A DNA stretch of 64,000 bases from Leptospira bandrabouensis (GCF_004770905.1 NZ_RQHT01000012.1:186001-250000); one strand, 5' to 3'. Positions 30,956 through 41,859 are shown, numbered from the stretch's first letter. The notes: generated from the letters alone by a model not told the origin. Translations and numbers: made by a program.

Positions 30956-32695
30956 ATGAGTTCTCGAAAGCCCGATTATGGTCGCTACCAACATTTAGAG
31001 AGCTTCATCCACCTGTCCAAAGACGCCATCTGGTGTTATGAATTGGACATCCCTATGCCCATCTCCCTATCACAGGATGAACAAATGGAATACATTTGGA
31101 ACCATAGTGTGATCCGGGAATGTAATTTGGCAATGGCCCAGTTTTATGGTTACCAGTCAGTTCAAGATATCCTCGGTAAGTATTTGAAAGACCTTGTCAC
31201 TCTGAAGAGTGTTTTTTTGCTCCGGAGATTTATCGAAAGTTCCTACCAGTTAGAAAATTACGAATACTATCTAGAATTGTCAGATGGCCATAAACGAGTT
31301 TTTTTAATGAACTCGCACGGGCAAGTGGAAGAGGGATTTTTAGTTCGCATTTGGGGACAACAAATTGAAATTTCATCCATCCGGGAATCTGAATTCAAAC
31401 TTTCTGGTTTATTACAGTTTTCTCAAATTGTCACAGAAGTATCCAAAACCTTTGTTCATACGAAAGCTGAATTGGTATCCGATGCGATTCAATTTGCTTT
31501 GGAAGAACTAGGAAAGTATTCTAGAGCAGACAGAGTATTTGCTGCCGAAATTTCTTCGGACAAACAATTTTTATCAGTCACCCATGAATGGGTGTTAGAT
31601 GATTTGCCTTCTTTGTTCCGCGTTGGTACAAAACTTCCCATTGCGAAAATGAATCCAGAACGTTTGGGAATTCTTGCAGGTGACGGAGTCATTCATATTG
31701 CCGATACAACTCAAATGATTGATGAACCTTGGCATTTGGATCTTTTTAAACGAGCAGAAATTCGATCTATCTTAGTGGTTGGTTTAAGAGGTGAAGGAAG
31801 TGTGATTGGAATTTTGGGAATCACTACTTATGATAGAGTAGGTTTTTGGTCAGAAGAAACTAAGCGGTTGTTAGGATTGATCGCTGGGTTTGTATCACAA
31901 GGTTTGGTTCGTGCTAAAAACGAAATCAAACTAATGAAAAAAGAAAAAATACTACAAAGGTTTTATTCTGATGTCAAAGAAGATTTGGCTTTGGCAAAAC
32001 TGACTCAAGAGGCATGGGTTGCTAAAGATTTTGGTGAAATTCCAAATGTAAAAATCCAATCTAGGTTTTTGCCTTATGAAGAAATCGGAGGAGACCTCAT
32101 CCTTTATGAAAAACCGAATGAGGATTGTATTGATATTTTTTTTGGTGATATTTCTGGTCATGGGATTTCATCCGCACTTGTCTCTGGAATTGCTGCGGTT
32201 TCATTTAAAAAACATTCTAAGTTAGAATCGACACCTTCCGCGATTCTTTCTGCCATGCATTTAGATTTGAAAACCATCATTTTCAAACATCATATTTCGG
32301 CCTGTGTACTTCGGCTTTTCCCAGAGGAAAGAAGGGTGGAGTTTAGTTTTGCCGGCCATCCACCTGTAGTTTTTTGGAAAGAAAAGGAACGAGTGATGAA
32401 ACTCGTGAAGGATGAAATGTATCCCATTTTACTCCTTGATTTCTGGGAAGGAAAAACGATTTCCAAAACCTTTGAACCTGGGGATCGATTACTTTTGTAT
32501 TCGGATGGAATTTACGAATTAGAAGAAGAAGGTGGAGGATACATTGGGCTCGATGTTTTTTTACAAGAACTATCAGAAATGATTTCTATTTCGGAAAACA
32601 CAGACAGTTTAATACAAAAAATGATCGCCAATTGCCTGATTGAAAAGGACCGAATCATCCATGACGATATAGCTGTGTTGTTTATCGAGTTTTAG
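30956..32695 (+). CDS. PAS/GAF-regulated SpoIIE-type serine phosphatase
   Basis: 579 residues. The N-terminal PAS-like region (about 10-130) is followed by a GAF domain (about 150-310), a short coiled linker, and a PP2C/SpoIIE catalytic domain (about 355-579). Metal-binding Asp motifs are EIGGDLILYE, FFGDISGHGISSALVSG, LLLYSDGIYEL and HDDIAVLFIEF. Such enzymes dephosphorylate STAS antagonists in partner-switching. The stop overlaps the convergent gene by 4 nt. Confidence 0.9.
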   Translation: MSSRKPDYGRYQHLESFIHLSKDAIWCYELDIPMPISLSQDEQMEYIWNHSVIRECNLAMAQFYGYQSVQDILGKYLKDLVTLKSVFLLRRFIESSYQLENYEYYLELSDGHKRVFLMNSHGQVEEGFLVRIWGQQIEISSIRESEFKLSGLLQFSQIVTEVSKTFVHTKAELVSDAIQFALEELGKYSRADRVFAAEISSDKQFLSVTHEWVLDDLPSLFRVGTKLPIAKMNPERLGILAGDGVIHIADTTQMIDEPWHLDLFKRAEIRSILVVGLRGEGSVIGILGITTYDRVGFWSEETKRLLGLIAGFVSQGLVRAKNEIKLMKKEKILQRFYSDVKEDLALAKLTQEAWVAKDFGEIPNVKIQSRFLPYEEIGGDLILYEKPNEDCIDIFFGDISGHGISSALVSGIAAVSFKKHSKLESTPSAILSAMHLDLKTIIFKHHISACVLRLFPEERRVEFSFAGHPPVVFWKEKERVMKLVKDEMYPILLLDFWEGKTISKTFEPGDRLLLYSDGIYELEEEGGGYIGLDVFLQELSEMISISENTDSLIQKMIANCLIEKDRIIHDDIAVLFIEF

Positions 32696-33423
32696 TTTTC
32701 TCTGTCAGCGAGATCAAGGGCTTTGGCATCTGCTTCTGGATACTTAGCCAAATATTCAGAAACAATTTTCTTTTTTCCATCCAAACGATCCAAATGGTTT
32801 TCAATGATATATCCAAAATCCAATTTGCCTGTTACAATTTCATACCTTTCCGTTTCAATGGTTCCTAAATCCAAATCAACTGGCACTTCATTAGCTTTGT
32901 CTGCATATTCTTTGGCTTTTTCCCAATAGGGAATGGCTTCTTTATAAAAACTTTCCGCAACACCAAAACTTTCTTTGAGTTCATGGGCAAAATCTAAATT
33001 ATAAAAATACACATGGCGTTTGTCAAATTTGGAAGCAAGTCGCATGTAAGAACGCATGATTTGAATATTGATATGCATAAACATCAAGTTTCGATATTTA
33101 TAATATTCTTTTTCTGTTTTGGTTTCACACAAAGAATGTTTAGGATGACGGAATCGTTTCCCAAGTGCAATTTTTAACCAATAAATATTTTTTCTGATTT
33201 CGTTATCGTTATAGTGTTGTTTGAGGTTATACAACTCATAAAAATCTTCCAAATATTTGGGTTCCCATTTATGGAGTTTGTAAGGCACCCAATCAGAAAA
33301 TTTGGTGTAAGGCCCGTTTTTTTCGTATTCGTAGTTGTAATCGATATCGGTTTCCCAGGCACCAAGGGAATGGGAAAACAAGGATAGAACGAGTGCGACC
33401 GAAATGACAAATCCTTGTTTCAC
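32692..33423 (-). CDS. Exported hypothetical protein
   Basis: Unrecognised. From GTG 33423 the product begins with a signal peptide (VKQGFVISVALVLSLFSHSLGA). A Tyr- and Lys-rich helical mature part follows, with DYNYEYEKNGPYTKFSDW near its start and repeated charged helices. The frame runs open to 33498, inside the response-regulator gene, so an upstream ATG is possible but would bury the signal peptide. It probably shares the two-component operon and could be a cell-envelope target of it. Confidence 0.65.
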   Translation of the reverse strand: MKQGFVISVALVLSLFSHSLGAWETDIDYNYEYEKNGPYTKFSDWVPYKLHKWEPKYLEDFYELYNLKQHYNDNEIRKNIYWLKIALGKRFRHPKHSLCETKTEKEYYKYRNLMFMHINIQIMRSYMRLASKFDKRHVYFYNLDFAHELKESFGVAESFYKEAIPYWEKAKEYADKANEVPVDLDLGTIETERYEIVTGKLDFGYIIENHLDRLDGKKKIVSEYLAKYPEADAKALDLADREN

Positions 33424-33467
33424 CTTAAAAGTATCGGTAAAATATAGAAATTCCCTAATGGGGATTC

Positions 33468-34151
33468 TTATTTTAGAGGGAAGACTTCTGCCACCCACTG
33501 GTAACCCACACCTCGCACGTTGCGGATGGATTCTTCTCCCAAAGCATCCCGAAGCCTGACAATGGCGTTGTCGATGGTCCTTTCTGTGGGAAAACTTTCT
33601 TCTCCGACCAGATAATCCAAAATTTCAGAACGGCTAAACACCTTTTGTACATCAGAAAGTAAGAGGGCAAGTAGGGCACAGTCCCGTTTTGAAAGTAAAA
33701 ATGATGACCCATCTTCTTTTTTCACAAGAAAGGAATCCAAGTGAATTTCCGTTTGGTCCATTTTCCATTTTTGTCCAAAATGAGGGCGGGTTTGGGCCAC
33801 CACTCGTTCCAATCGGATGAGAAATTCTTTTAAATGGAAGGGTTTGGGAATGAACTCGGCGGCCCCAAGTTCAAATCCACGAAGTCTTTCCTGGGCACCG
33901 GCCTGTGCCGTTAAAAATAGAAAGGGTAAGTCTTTTTCTTTAGATAAAAAATCTTCTGCCAATTGAAATCCATTTCCATCAGGGAGTCGTAAATCCAGGA
34001 CAACCAAATCAAATTGGTTGGGGGAAAATAAACCTTCAGCTTCCGAAACCGTTTTTGCCCACTTAACTCGGTATCTGTCTTGTTCCAATCGTTCCTTTAA
34101 AGTTTCGCCGAGACCTTCATCATCTTCCACAAGTAAAATTCTTGGATTCAT
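33468..34151 (-). CDS. OmpR/PhoB-family response regulator
   Basis: 227 residues. Receiver domain with acidic pair (VEDDEG), phospho-acceptor Asp in VVLDLRLPDGNG, TAQAG and the KPFHLKE lysine. The C-terminal winged-helix DNA-binding domain ends RTIDNAIVRLRDALGEESIRNVRGVGYQW. Downstream of, and overlapping by 4 nt, its cognate kinase gene. Confidence 0.93.
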   Translation of the reverse strand: MNPRILLVEDDEGLGETLKERLEQDRYRVKWAKTVSEAEGLFSPNQFDLVVLDLRLPDGNGFQLAEDFLSKEKDLPFLFLTAQAGAQERLRGFELGAAEFIPKPFHLKEFLIRLERVVAQTRPHFGQKWKMDQTEIHLDSFLVKKEDGSSFLLSKRDCALLALLLSDVQKVFSRSEILDYLVGEESFPTERTIDNAIVRLRDALGEESIRNVRGVGYQWVAEVFPLK

Positions 34152-35011
34152 GTTACCTCTTTTAAAGTAAGTTTCACTTGGAAACCGGACAAAGTGTTCG
34201 GAAATTCGAGGGAGCCTTTCATTTTTTCGATTAATTTTTTTACGATATACAAACCAATTCCACTTCCGCTGGTTTTAGAATGTCGTAAAAAAGGTAAGGT
34301 GAGATTTTTTTTATTACCGCTAAATCCGCTGCCATCGTCCTCCAAAAGAAAAGAGATATACTTTTTTTCTTTTGCGATTGTGAGTTTGATCGTTTTTGCT
34401 TTTCCGTGTCGTTTGGCATTGTCACTTAAGTTTTTAAGCATGGCAAAAAAAGCTTTTTTATCTATATAAACTTTTGTTTCTTTTGGGATTAGAATATTCC
34501 AAGATAAGTCCGGTTCATGATGAGAATAGGATTCGCATAAGGAGGAAATAGTGAGTGGCTCCATGTACAAGGATTCTCCTTGCATAAGACTTGCTAAATA
34601 AAAAGCATTACCCATTTGAGACTCAATTCTTTGATTTTCTTTCCAAATCTTCTCTAATTTTTTTTTGAGTTCTGGATCTTTTGTATTTTCTAAAAGAACT
34701 TCGACTTGCAACTGTAAGCTGGAAATAGGAGTTTTCATCTCATGTGTGACTGTAGAAAAAAAATCGGAAATCAGTTTAGAACGTTTATGATCTCGATAAG
34801 ATAAAACAGCTAAAGTCACACCACCTAGGGCCAACATGGAAAGAAAAAAGGATCCTTCTAATTGTAACATCCGATTGACACGGTTTAGTTCTACCTGTCG
34901 AGCCGCACTAATAGAAATCTCTGCGATGGTTTTTGCTTGTCGAAACCCCAAAATCCACCACCACACTCCTAAAGAGAATGTGAGGGAAAGCCAAGCTAGG
35001 GAAAAAAACAT
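34148..35011 (-). CDS. Sensor histidine kinase
   Basis: About 287 residues from ATG 35011 (frame open to 35083). Two hydrophobic helices flank a short 40-residue periplasmic loop. Cytoplasmic motifs: H-box STVTHEMKTPISSLQLQ, N-box NLSDNAKRHG, DDGSGFSG and GSGIGLYIVKKL. The sensory loop is too short to hold a classical sensor domain, so it may sense membrane state. Forms an operon with the response regulator. Confidence 0.9.
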   Translation of the reverse strand: MFFSLAWLSLTFSLGVWWWILGFRQAKTIAEISISAARQVELNRVNRMLQLEGSFFLSMLALGGVTLAVLSYRDHKRSKLISDFFSTVTHEMKTPISSLQLQVEVLLENTKDPELKKKLEKIWKENQRIESQMGNAFYLASLMQGESLYMEPLTISSLCESYSHHEPDLSWNILIPKETKVYIDKKAFFAMLKNLSDNAKRHGKAKTIKLTIAKEKKYISFLLEDDGSGFSGNKKNLTLPFLRHSKTSGSGIGLYIVKKLIEKMKGSLEFPNTLSGFQVKLTLKEVT

Positions 35012-35139
35012 TCGAAATTGCGCTGATCCTCTCAAATTTGCCTCACAATGCAAGTTAGGACCCAGGGGAAGGGCGACGAGCAAAAAAAGGTGTTGTCACA
35101 TTGGATGAACCCGAGAATTTATTTTTTAGGAGAACAACT

Positions 35140-36204
35140 TTGAACTTCGACGAAATCTCGAAACATCTTGGAAACGACGCGGAATCCCTACTTGGATTCA
35201 AATCGCCAAAAATCGCTAAAGAACTAATCCACGTACCTGGCTCTGACTGGGTTGATAGAATTTTTGCTCCCACAGACAGGTCTGTACCTGTTCTTCGTAG
35301 CATCCAAACCCTTCTTGGAAGTGGTCGTCTAGGTGGAACAGGTTATGTTTCCATCCTTCCGGTTGACCAAGGAATCGAACATTCTGCAGGTGCTTCTTTT
35401 GCCAAAAACCCTATTTATTTTGATGGTGAAAACATCATTAAATTGGCCATTGAAGGTGGTTGTAATGGTGTGGCAACGACTCTTGGAGTTCTTGGATCGG
35501 TTGCAAGAAAGTATGCTCACAAAATTCCTTTCATTTTGAAAATCAATCACAATGAACTTTTAACTTACCCAAACAAAAGTGAACAAATTCTTTTTGCTAC
35601 GGTAAAACAAGCTTATGACCAAGGTTGTGTTGCGATTGGTGCTACCATTTATTTTGGTTCTGCCGATGCTGGTCGAGAAATTGTAGAAATTTCTAAAGTA
35701 TTCCAAATGGCTCACGAACTCGGAATGGCGACTATCCTTTGGTGTTATATCAGAAACAATGCCTTCAAAAAAGACAAAGATTACCATGTTTCTGCTGACT
35801 TAACAGGACAAGCAAACCATTTAGGTGTGACTATCCAAGCAGATATCATCAAACAAAAGTTACCTGAAAACAATGGTGGGTACAATGTTTTAAACCAAGA
35901 ATCTTCTTACGGTAAAACAGACAAACGTATCTATTCTGATCTTACTTCTGACCATCCAATTGACCTCGCTCGTTACCAAGTAGCAAATTGTTATATGGGA
36001 AGAGCGGGACTCATCAACTCAGGTGGAGCTTCTGGAGAAAACGATTTACAAGACGCACTTAAAACTGCGGTCATCAACAAACGTGCTGGTGGAATGGGAC
36101 TGATCTCAGGAAGAAAAGCATTCCAAAAACCAATGAAGGAAGGGGTTGCATTACTCAACGCCATCCAAGACGTATATCTATCGAAAGAAATTACAGTCGC
36201 TTAA
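35140..36204 (+). CDS. Class I fructose-bisphosphate aldolase (FbaB/DhnA type)
   Basis: Schiff-base aldolase of glycolysis. TTG 35140 is chosen because TTAGGAGAACAAC precedes it; the upstream frame extension lacks a ribosome site. About 354 residues with a TIM-barrel pattern: [42 protein letters not shown], and GAMG-like [15 protein letters not shown]. It resembles E. coli FbaB rather than the zinc class II enzyme. Confidence 0.88.
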   Translation: MNFDEISKHLGNDAESLLGFKSPKIAKELIHVPGSDWVDRIFAPTDRSVPVLRSIQTLLGSGRLGGTGYVSILPVDQGIEHSAGASFAKNPIYFDGENIIKLAIEGGCNGVATTLGVLGSVARKYAHKIPFILKINHNELLTYPNKSEQILFATVKQAYDQGCVAIGATIYFGSADAGREIVEISKVFQMAHELGMATILWCYIRNNAFKKDKDYHVSADLTGQANHLGVTIQADIIKQKLPENNGGYNVLNQESSYGKTDKRIYSDLTSDHPIDLARYQVANCYMGRAGLINSGGASGENDLQDALKTAVINKRAGGMGLISGRKAFQKPMKEGVALLNAIQDVYLSKEITVA

Positions 36205-37933
36205 AGACTTGGAATTTTTTCGAAACGTAAAAAAAAGAAGGGCGGGGGTACTTGTATCTCTGCCCTCTATTGTTTCTGAACATTCTTTTGAATGTGGGGA
36301 CATTTACAGTTTATACCCACTTTGCGATTGGGCAAAGGATGTGGGATTTAGTATCATCCAGTTATTACCTTTAAATGATACAGGTTTCGGATATTCTCCT
36401 TACAGTGCTATTTCTGCTTTTGCCATTGATCCTCTTTATATTTCTTTATACAAACTTGGCCAAAATATAAAATCTCGCAAACGTGAGATACGTTTTTTAA
36501 AAAATCATCCCATTCGTATTCGAAATCGAAAATTAGAAATCATCCGTTCTATTTATACCAACCACTTAAAAGAAGCAATGTTGGAAGCTACATACTTCTT
36601 AGAAAAACATCCTTGGTGTTATTCTTATGCTGCCTTTCGTTTATTATATGAAGAATTCAATGGTAAGGATTGGTGGGAATGGCCTAAAGAATTTTTAGAT
36701 CCAAACTTTGCGAAAGAACATATATTTACCAAACGCCGGGAAGACGCTTTGTTTTGGGTCTATTTACAAAAGATCGCCTATGATCAGTTATCCGAAGTGA
36801 AAACCCATTTTGAAGATGTTGGTGTTTACTTAAAAGGAGATATGCCGATCCTCACTTCCCGAAATTCTTGCGACGTTTGGGAACATCCAGAATTTTTTAT
36901 TATGAATTTGCAAGCTGGTGCCCCACCTGATGATTTTTCCAAAACCGGACAAACTTGGGGTTTTCCTGTTCTCAATTGGGAGGCTCTGGAAAAAACAAAC
37001 TATTCTTGGTGGAAGGATCGTTTGTCTTATTTGGAACATTTTTTTCATCTTTATCGAATTGACCATGTCATCGGGATGTATCGGATTTGGGCCATTCCAA
37101 GTAAAGACACCACGGCACTACATGGATGGTTTCATCCTCAATTTGGAATTGCAAAAGAAGAATTCATTAAAGAAGGCTTGGATCCAAAACATTTTGAAAC
37201 TTTGGGATTAATTCATGAATTCATTCCCAATCATTATATTTTTTATTGGGACTTCTGGAAAAATGAAGGTTACCAAAACTTAGAAGAAGAGATAAAAGCA
37301 AAACTTTTTCCTTTATCAGAACTTCATATTGAGGAAGAGGAAAAACATTGGAGGGAATCTGGGGAAAAAATTTTAGAAATCTTTGATTCCTTTTCTTCGA
37401 TGATTCCTTGTGCAGAGGATTTGGGTTCAGTTCCTGCTTTTATTAGAGATTCTTTATTTGAACGCCAGATGATTGGAATTGATGTCGTTCGTTGGACAAG
37501 ATCCTTTACAACAGGTGAGTTTATCCCGGAAGAACTGTATAGAGAAAATGCCATTTCTGTTTTATCAACACATGACACGAGTTTGGCGATGGAGTGGTGG
37601 AAAAAAGAAGGAGATATGGAATCGAAACTCCAATTTTTCTTTGATAGATTAGGAAAACCTAGACCAAAATCGGATGAAGAAACCTTGTTAGGTCTTCTCG
37701 AATTTGTATTCCAAACGAGTAGTCTATTCTCGATCCAACTGTTTCAGGATTTGGCCCTTGGTTTACCTGATGTTTTAGAACACCCAGAAGATCACCGCAT
37801 CAATGTACCTGGCACACCTGACCATTCCAATTGGACCTACCGATTTCCTGTTCTCATTGAGGACTTTGCATCCGATTTTCAGCGTAATTTCGCAATCCGT
37901 AAACTCCTTCTCGAATCTGACAGAAATACGTAA
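36146..37933 (+). CDS. malQ: 4-alpha-glucanotransferase (amylomaltase)
   Basis: GH77 enzyme that rearranges alpha-1,4-glucans. Landmarks: [79 protein letters not shown] with the nucleophile Asp, the acid/base [11 protein letters not shown], and [12 protein letters not shown]. The ATG at 36146 lies within fba; TTG 36209 just after the fba stop is an alternative and would remove only 21 non-conserved residues. Confidence 0.9.
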   Translation: MHYSTPSKTYIYRKKLQSLKDLEFFRNVKKRRAGVLVSLPSIVSEHSFECGDIYSLYPLCDWAKDVGFSIIQLLPLNDTGFGYSPYSAISAFAIDPLYISLYKLGQNIKSRKREIRFLKNHPIRIRNRKLEIIRSIYTNHLKEAMLEATYFLEKHPWCYSYAAFRLLYEEFNGKDWWEWPKEFLDPNFAKEHIFTKRREDALFWVYLQKIAYDQLSEVKTHFEDVGVYLKGDMPILTSRNSCDVWEHPEFFIMNLQAGAPPDDFSKTGQTWGFPVLNWEALEKTNYSWWKDRLSYLEHFFHLYRIDHVIGMYRIWAIPSKDTTALHGWFHPQFGIAKEEFIKEGLDPKHFETLGLIHEFIPNHYIFYWDFWKNEGYQNLEEEIKAKLFPLSELHIEEEEKHWRESGEKILEIFDSFSSMIPCAEDLGSVPAFIRDSLFERQMIGIDVVRWTRSFTTGEFIPEELYRENAISVLSTHDTSLAMEWWKKEGDMESKLQFFFDRLGKPRPKSDEETLLGLLEFVFQTSSLFSIQLFQDLALGLPDVLEHPEDHRINVPGTPDHSNWTYRFPVLIEDFASDFQRNFAIRKLLLESDRNT

Positions 37934-38013
37934 TTTTTTAGAATCATGACAGATTCGTTCAAGTCGAATGACCCAACCTCTGGTAGAATGGACTCTACAC
38001 CCGGAGGTCTCCT

Positions 38014-38553
38014 TTGAGATTTGCAAAAGAAATGGCGTTTTATTCCGCCTACCACCAAGAAAAACGTAATGTATTGATCCATGTGTTAGGGGTTCCAACA
38101 ATCACCTTCACTTTATTTGTTGTCCTCAGCCGTTTTAGCCTTTTTGAATACAATGGCTTTAACGTTTCGGCTTCTCTCGTATTTACATTAGCGGTACTTG
38201 GTTATTATTATACTTTGGATGTATTGTTTGCATTTGTAGCCACTCTTGTATTTGGCGGACTTTATCTGACCTCAGAGTGGATTACTATGCAATTACCAGC
38301 ATCCACCGCTTGGACTATTTTTGGTCTTGGACAGGTGATTGGTTGGGGTGCTCAGTTCTATGGACATTTTGTTTTTGAAAAGAGTAGGCCAGCACTTTTT
38401 GATAACTTGTTCCAAGCTTTAGTTTCCGCACCTTTATTTGTTGTGGCAGATGTATTTTTCGAACTCGGATTTCGATTGGAATTGAAGGCGGCAGTGGAGA
38501 ATGAACTGAAACAACGTGGAGTTTGGAAAGATTTTTCTCATAAACCCGCTTAA
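38014..38553 (+). CDS. DUF962 / Mpo1-like membrane protein
   Basis: 179 residues with several hydrophobic helices. The conserved His-rich N-terminus FYSAYHQEKRNVLIHVLGVP and the later YGHFVFEKSRPALFDN match the DUF962 family, whose yeast member Mpo1 is an iron-dependent dioxygenase in fatty-acid alpha-oxidation. The start is TTG with a strong GGAGGTCTCC immediately upstream. The bacterial substrate is unknown. Confidence 0.8.
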   Translation: MRFAKEMAFYSAYHQEKRNVLIHVLGVPTITFTLFVVLSRFSLFEYNGFNVSASLVFTLAVLGYYYTLDVLFAFVATLVFGGLYLTSEWITMQLPASTAWTIFGLGQVIGWGAQFYGHFVFEKSRPALFDNLFQALVSAPLFVVADVFFELGFRLELKAAVENELKQRGVWKDFSHKPA

Positions 38554-38586
38554 ATAAAAAATCATTTGGGTTACAATATAGACTGT

Positions 38587-38606
38587 TTTGGCTTCATATA
38601 GCCAAA
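38587..38606 (+). terminator. Hairpin after the DUF962 gene
   Basis: 7-bp arms TTTGGCT (38587-38593) and its complement (38600-38606) around TCATAT, followed by a T-rich stretch. Placed 34 nt after the stop. Confidence 0.5.
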
Positions 38607-38634
38607 CTTGTATTTTGTGGTCCAGTTCTTTGGT

Positions 38635-38679
38635 TTAGATACTCAATTTAGTTTTTCTGATATTAGATTGAGTATCTAA
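38635..38679. terminator. 13-bp inverted repeat between convergent genes
   Basis: Perfect 13-bp arms, TTAGATACTCAAT at 38635-38647 and its complement at 38667-38679, with a 19-nt loop. It lies between the DUF962 gene and the convergent AraC gene, so it is a likely terminator for the latter or for both. Confidence 0.55.
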
Positions 38680-38724
38680 GATATAAAAATTTCCATTGCA
38701 TTCTGAATTGTTTCATTTCAATTT

Positions 38725-39498
38725 TTAATCTTCGCAAAAACAAACCTGATGCAAAGTCTGGCTTCCTAAAAAAAGGGAAGGTTTTACTCCAAACATTTTT
38801 TTAAAAGTTCGAGAAAGATGGGCTTGGTCACTAAATCCAGCTGCATGCGAGGCCGTTGTGAGGTTTTCGCCACCTTGCAATAGTTTTGCGGCAATATGAA
38901 GCCTTTGCCATAATAAATATTGTCTGAGAGGAATTCCCATATTGTCTTTAAATAGATGCATAAAACGGTCCGTGGAGATTCCTGAAATTTCTGAAAGTTC
39001 TGTCAATGAAACAGGGTTTGGCATTTTTTCTTTGATTTTTTGAATGGCCATTTCTATACGTTCATCAAACTTTCTTAGAATGCTTCCTGAACCAAGTAGA
39101 GAGAGAATCTGGTTGTAAAGAGACCTTGCTGATAAACAATCTAATTTATCACCAAACAATGGATCGGCGATTTTTTGTATTTTTTTTCGAACTTCCACAT
39201 CAATTGTTTTTGGTGAACCATCCATTTCAATTCGTTTGTATTCTTCTGATTTCGGATCTAATTGAATGATGACCATTTCCGATTGGGATGCGTCTAGTTT
39301 GTGATAAAAATTGGGTGGAATGATGATCCCTTGGGATTCAATCATTTCATCAGATTTTGTATGTAGGTAAAAGGGCGCACTAAGGGAAACCAAAATGGAA
39401 ACTGCATAATGGGAATGGGGTTCTGTGACGAGTCCTGAGCTTCCTATGAGGATTCGTTCTCCAAAGTAAAAAAGACTTCCTTTTCTTTTTAAATCCAT
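38725..39498 (-). CDS. AraC-family transcriptional regulator
   Basis: 257 residues. The N-terminal cupin-like sensing part (HSHYAV-type SHYAVSILVSLSAPFYL) is followed by two helix-turn-helix motifs in the last 100 residues (TELSEISGISTDRFMHLFKDN and LTTASHAAGFSDQAHLSRTFKKMFG). The inducer is unknown. No obvious target gene is divergent from it; the nearest minus-strand gene upstream starts at 40721. Confidence 0.9.
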   Translation of the reverse strand: MDLKRKGSLFYFGERILIGSSGLVTEPHSHYAVSILVSLSAPFYLHTKSDEMIESQGIIIPPNFYHKLDASQSEMVIIQLDPKSEEYKRIEMDGSPKTIDVEVRKKIQKIADPLFGDKLDCLSARSLYNQILSLLGSGSILRKFDERIEMAIQKIKEKMPNPVSLTELSEISGISTDRFMHLFKDNMGIPLRQYLLWQRLHIAAKLLQGGENLTTASHAAGFSDQAHLSRTFKKMFGVKPSLFLGSQTLHQVCFCED

Positions 39499-39599
39499 AT
39501 ACTAGAAAAATTCTAAGAACCTTTCTGAAAAAGGCAAGAATTATCGAAAAAACAAATGAACTTTCCTTAAGTGAAAAGTTTGAAACTTAAGGGAAAAAT

Positions 39600-40721
39600 C
39601 TATTTCCTAAGGACAAAATTTTCTCCATTTTTTGGACCAGATTTGCGGATAAAAAGTCTTCGTTCCACAGATACACCAAGTAACACTTGATAGATGTCAG
39701 TGAGAATTGGTCTTGAAGAATAGTATCCATGGCCAAGGCCACCAACACCTAAAACAGGATCATCCACTTCGTTGACATTGATTACATCCACACCGGAATA
39801 TTTAAAACACATTCCTGCTCGCGGTGCCCCATTTACTTTTTGCGAAGCAATGAGAGCGTTGTCACCAGGAGAACAATAGAGGGTGATTCGTTCTGAAGAT
39901 TTGGATAAATCACTTAATATCAGTTCAAATTCATTTTTGTCAAAATCAGGTGCATTGAGAATCAGTTCCGATAGAAATTTACTTTTTCCTTGTTTGGCAA
40001 GTGCTGCCACAGAAGGTAAAACCACTTGGTGGCCCATACTATGAACGACTAAGTGTATTTTTTTACCAAGGCCAGTGACATCATTTAAAAACTTTGCAAA
40101 AGGTTCCCTGTTGATTTTTGCTTCTGTATAGTTTAAATCGTAAGTCGATTTTACCATTACCTGCGATAAGATTCCCGTATCCGCTCCTGCGGGCCAAGAA
40201 TAAACAACCACTTCCCCAGGGAATTTTAAATCGTATTTAATTTGTCCGGCACGAATGACGGCTTCATCAAAATTGACATTGAATCCATGAACAAAAACTA
40301 AAACTTCCTCGGAAGCTGAAGATTTAATTTTGTTTAAAAATTCTTTATCATCTGTGTTGATTCGACCCTTAAATTGGAAGAACTGGTTTTTGTCTTGTGA
40401 ATTATCTAAAGTGATATCTCCAATAATGTGTTTCGACGGAATATTTACTAAACAGATTCCGTAATGTGGGTTGATGTCAGTGATAAATCCAAAACTTGCA
40501 CTGTCACAATTGTCTTTGACTGTCATTTCCCTGCGAGTGGTGACAAAATGTACATTAAGGATTTTTGTTTCATCGAAGGGATCTACAATTCGTTTGTTGA
40601 TTTGTTCTCCAATTTTAGGAGTACAAAATACGATTAAATTTATGATTGGGATAAGGAATATTAGTAAAATTGAATGTTTTTGGTTTTGGGATATTTTTTT
40701 CATTTGATTTGTTAGTTTCAT
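39600..40721 (-). CDS. DUF900-type alpha/beta hydrolase lipoprotein
   Basis: 373 residues. A hydrophobic signal ends in a lipobox-like IVFC (Cys near residue 33), then a DUF900 alpha/beta hydrolase: VLVFVHGFNVNFDEAVIRAGQI oxyanion segment and the nucleophile elbow VVHSMGH. A C-terminal His lies in GGLGHGYYS. Starts inside the last 4 nt of the M23 gene and so belongs to the bactofilin cluster. Substrate unknown. Confidence 0.78.
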   Translation of the reverse strand: MKLTNQMKKISQNQKHSILLIFLIPIINLIVFCTPKIGEQINKRIVDPFDETKILNVHFVTTRREMTVKDNCDSASFGFITDINPHYGICLVNIPSKHIIGDITLDNSQDKNQFFQFKGRINTDDKEFLNKIKSSASEEVLVFVHGFNVNFDEAVIRAGQIKYDLKFPGEVVVYSWPAGADTGILSQVMVKSTYDLNYTEAKINREPFAKFLNDVTGLGKKIHLVVHSMGHQVVLPSVAALAKQGKSKFLSELILNAPDFDKNEFELILSDLSKSSERITLYCSPGDNALIASQKVNGAPRAGMCFKYSGVDVINVNEVDDPVLGVGGLGHGYYSSRPILTDIYQVLLGVSVERRLFIRKSGPKNGENFVLRK

Positions 40722-41842
40722 TTATATGAAAAACCTTTCATTATTTTTGTAGGATTTACGTTTTTTCCATCTTTGATGACTTCAAAATGGAGGTGGGGGC
40801 CAAAACAATAACCAGTACAACCGGAACGAGAGATGATTTTACCTGCACTTACATAATCACCTTCTTTCACATAGAGTTTAGAATTGTGGGCATATAAGGT
40901 TTGGTAATTATCATCATGTGTTAGGATGATCGCATTTCCGTAACCACCCATCCAACCAGAATAAGTGACTTTTCCTTTTCTTGCAGCATAAACAGATTCG
41001 TAGTTGGCACGTAAGTCAAGTGCCATATGGAATTTGTATTGTGGATAGGAACGTGTTCCCCAACCGGATGTGATTACCTTCGATGCCACAGGGATTCTCC
41101 ACACTGGTCCAGTTTCTGGGATCACCGCTCCTGGAAGGAAAACCTTTTGTCCCGACTTGAATAAATCATAATCTTCTAGTTGGTTTTCTGAATATATATC
41201 ATCAATTTTTACTTTATAGTAATCTGCCACTTTTGCAAGGGTATCCCCTTTTTTAAGTTTATACACTAAACCTTGTTTGTTGGGAATGTTCAGAATTTGT
41301 CCAGGTTGGATGGAGACTTCTGGGTTAATTCCAGAACTTCCTGCAATGGATTCGGCCGAAACTTTAAACCTACGAGCAATGTCCGAAAGGGTTTCGTTCT
41401 TTTTGACTTTGTATTGAGTGACTTTAAGTTTTTTATTTTTGTTATCTGCCAAAGCATCCAAATCGGCAGAACGAAGGATGGCCATTTTTTTATCTTCTGT
41501 TTCTTGCAGATATTTAGCATCGGCAAGTTTTGCTTCTTTATCCTTAATGTCGTTTTCTTCTACCTCGGTAGACATACTGAGGAACTCTTTTTCCATTAAA
41601 CTTTCTTCGTATGTTTGTTTGTCTACGAGTACTGATAAAAAAAAGGCTAAGATAAAGGAAGAGGTGAGGAGTGGAAGAATTCTATACCTTTTCCGATTGA
41701 GATCAATGGTGCCATGAAGGACACTGGATTGTGATTGGAGGTTATAAAAATACTTACCTGGAGATACTTGGATTACATTTACGTTTCCCCAGCGTAACAC
41801 ATGCTTGCCGATCGTAGACTTATCAGGAGACCGAAGTAGCAT
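40718..41842 (-). CDS. LysM/M23 family metallopeptidase, membrane-anchored
   Basis: 374 residues. A membrane helix near 60-75 (ILPLLTSSFILAFFLSVLV) is followed by a charged linker, two LysM repeats (about 145-190 and 195-238), and an M23 lysostaphin-type domain. Zinc ligands appear as KFHMALDLRA (H, D) and GPHLHFEVIKDG. These enzymes cut peptidoglycan cross-links. Directly downstream of the bactofilin gene, a pairing known in bacteria with curved or helical cells. Confidence 0.9.
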   Translation of the reverse strand: MLLRSPDKSTIGKHVLRWGNVNVIQVSPGKYFYNLQSQSSVLHGTIDLNRKRYRILPLLTSSFILAFFLSVLVDKQTYEESLMEKEFLSMSTEVEENDIKDKEAKLADAKYLQETEDKKMAILRSADLDALADNKNKKLKVTQYKVKKNETLSDIARRFKVSAESIAGSSGINPEVSIQPGQILNIPNKQGLVYKLKKGDTLAKVADYYKVKIDDIYSENQLEDYDLFKSGQKVFLPGAVIPETGPVWRIPVASKVITSGWGTRSYPQYKFHMALDLRANYESVYAARKGKVTYSGWMGGYGNAIILTHDDNYQTLYAHNSKLYVKEGDYVSAGKIISRSGCTGYCFGPHLHFEVIKDGKNVNPTKIMKGFSYK

Positions 41843-41859
41843 GTGTTAATGGAGACTAG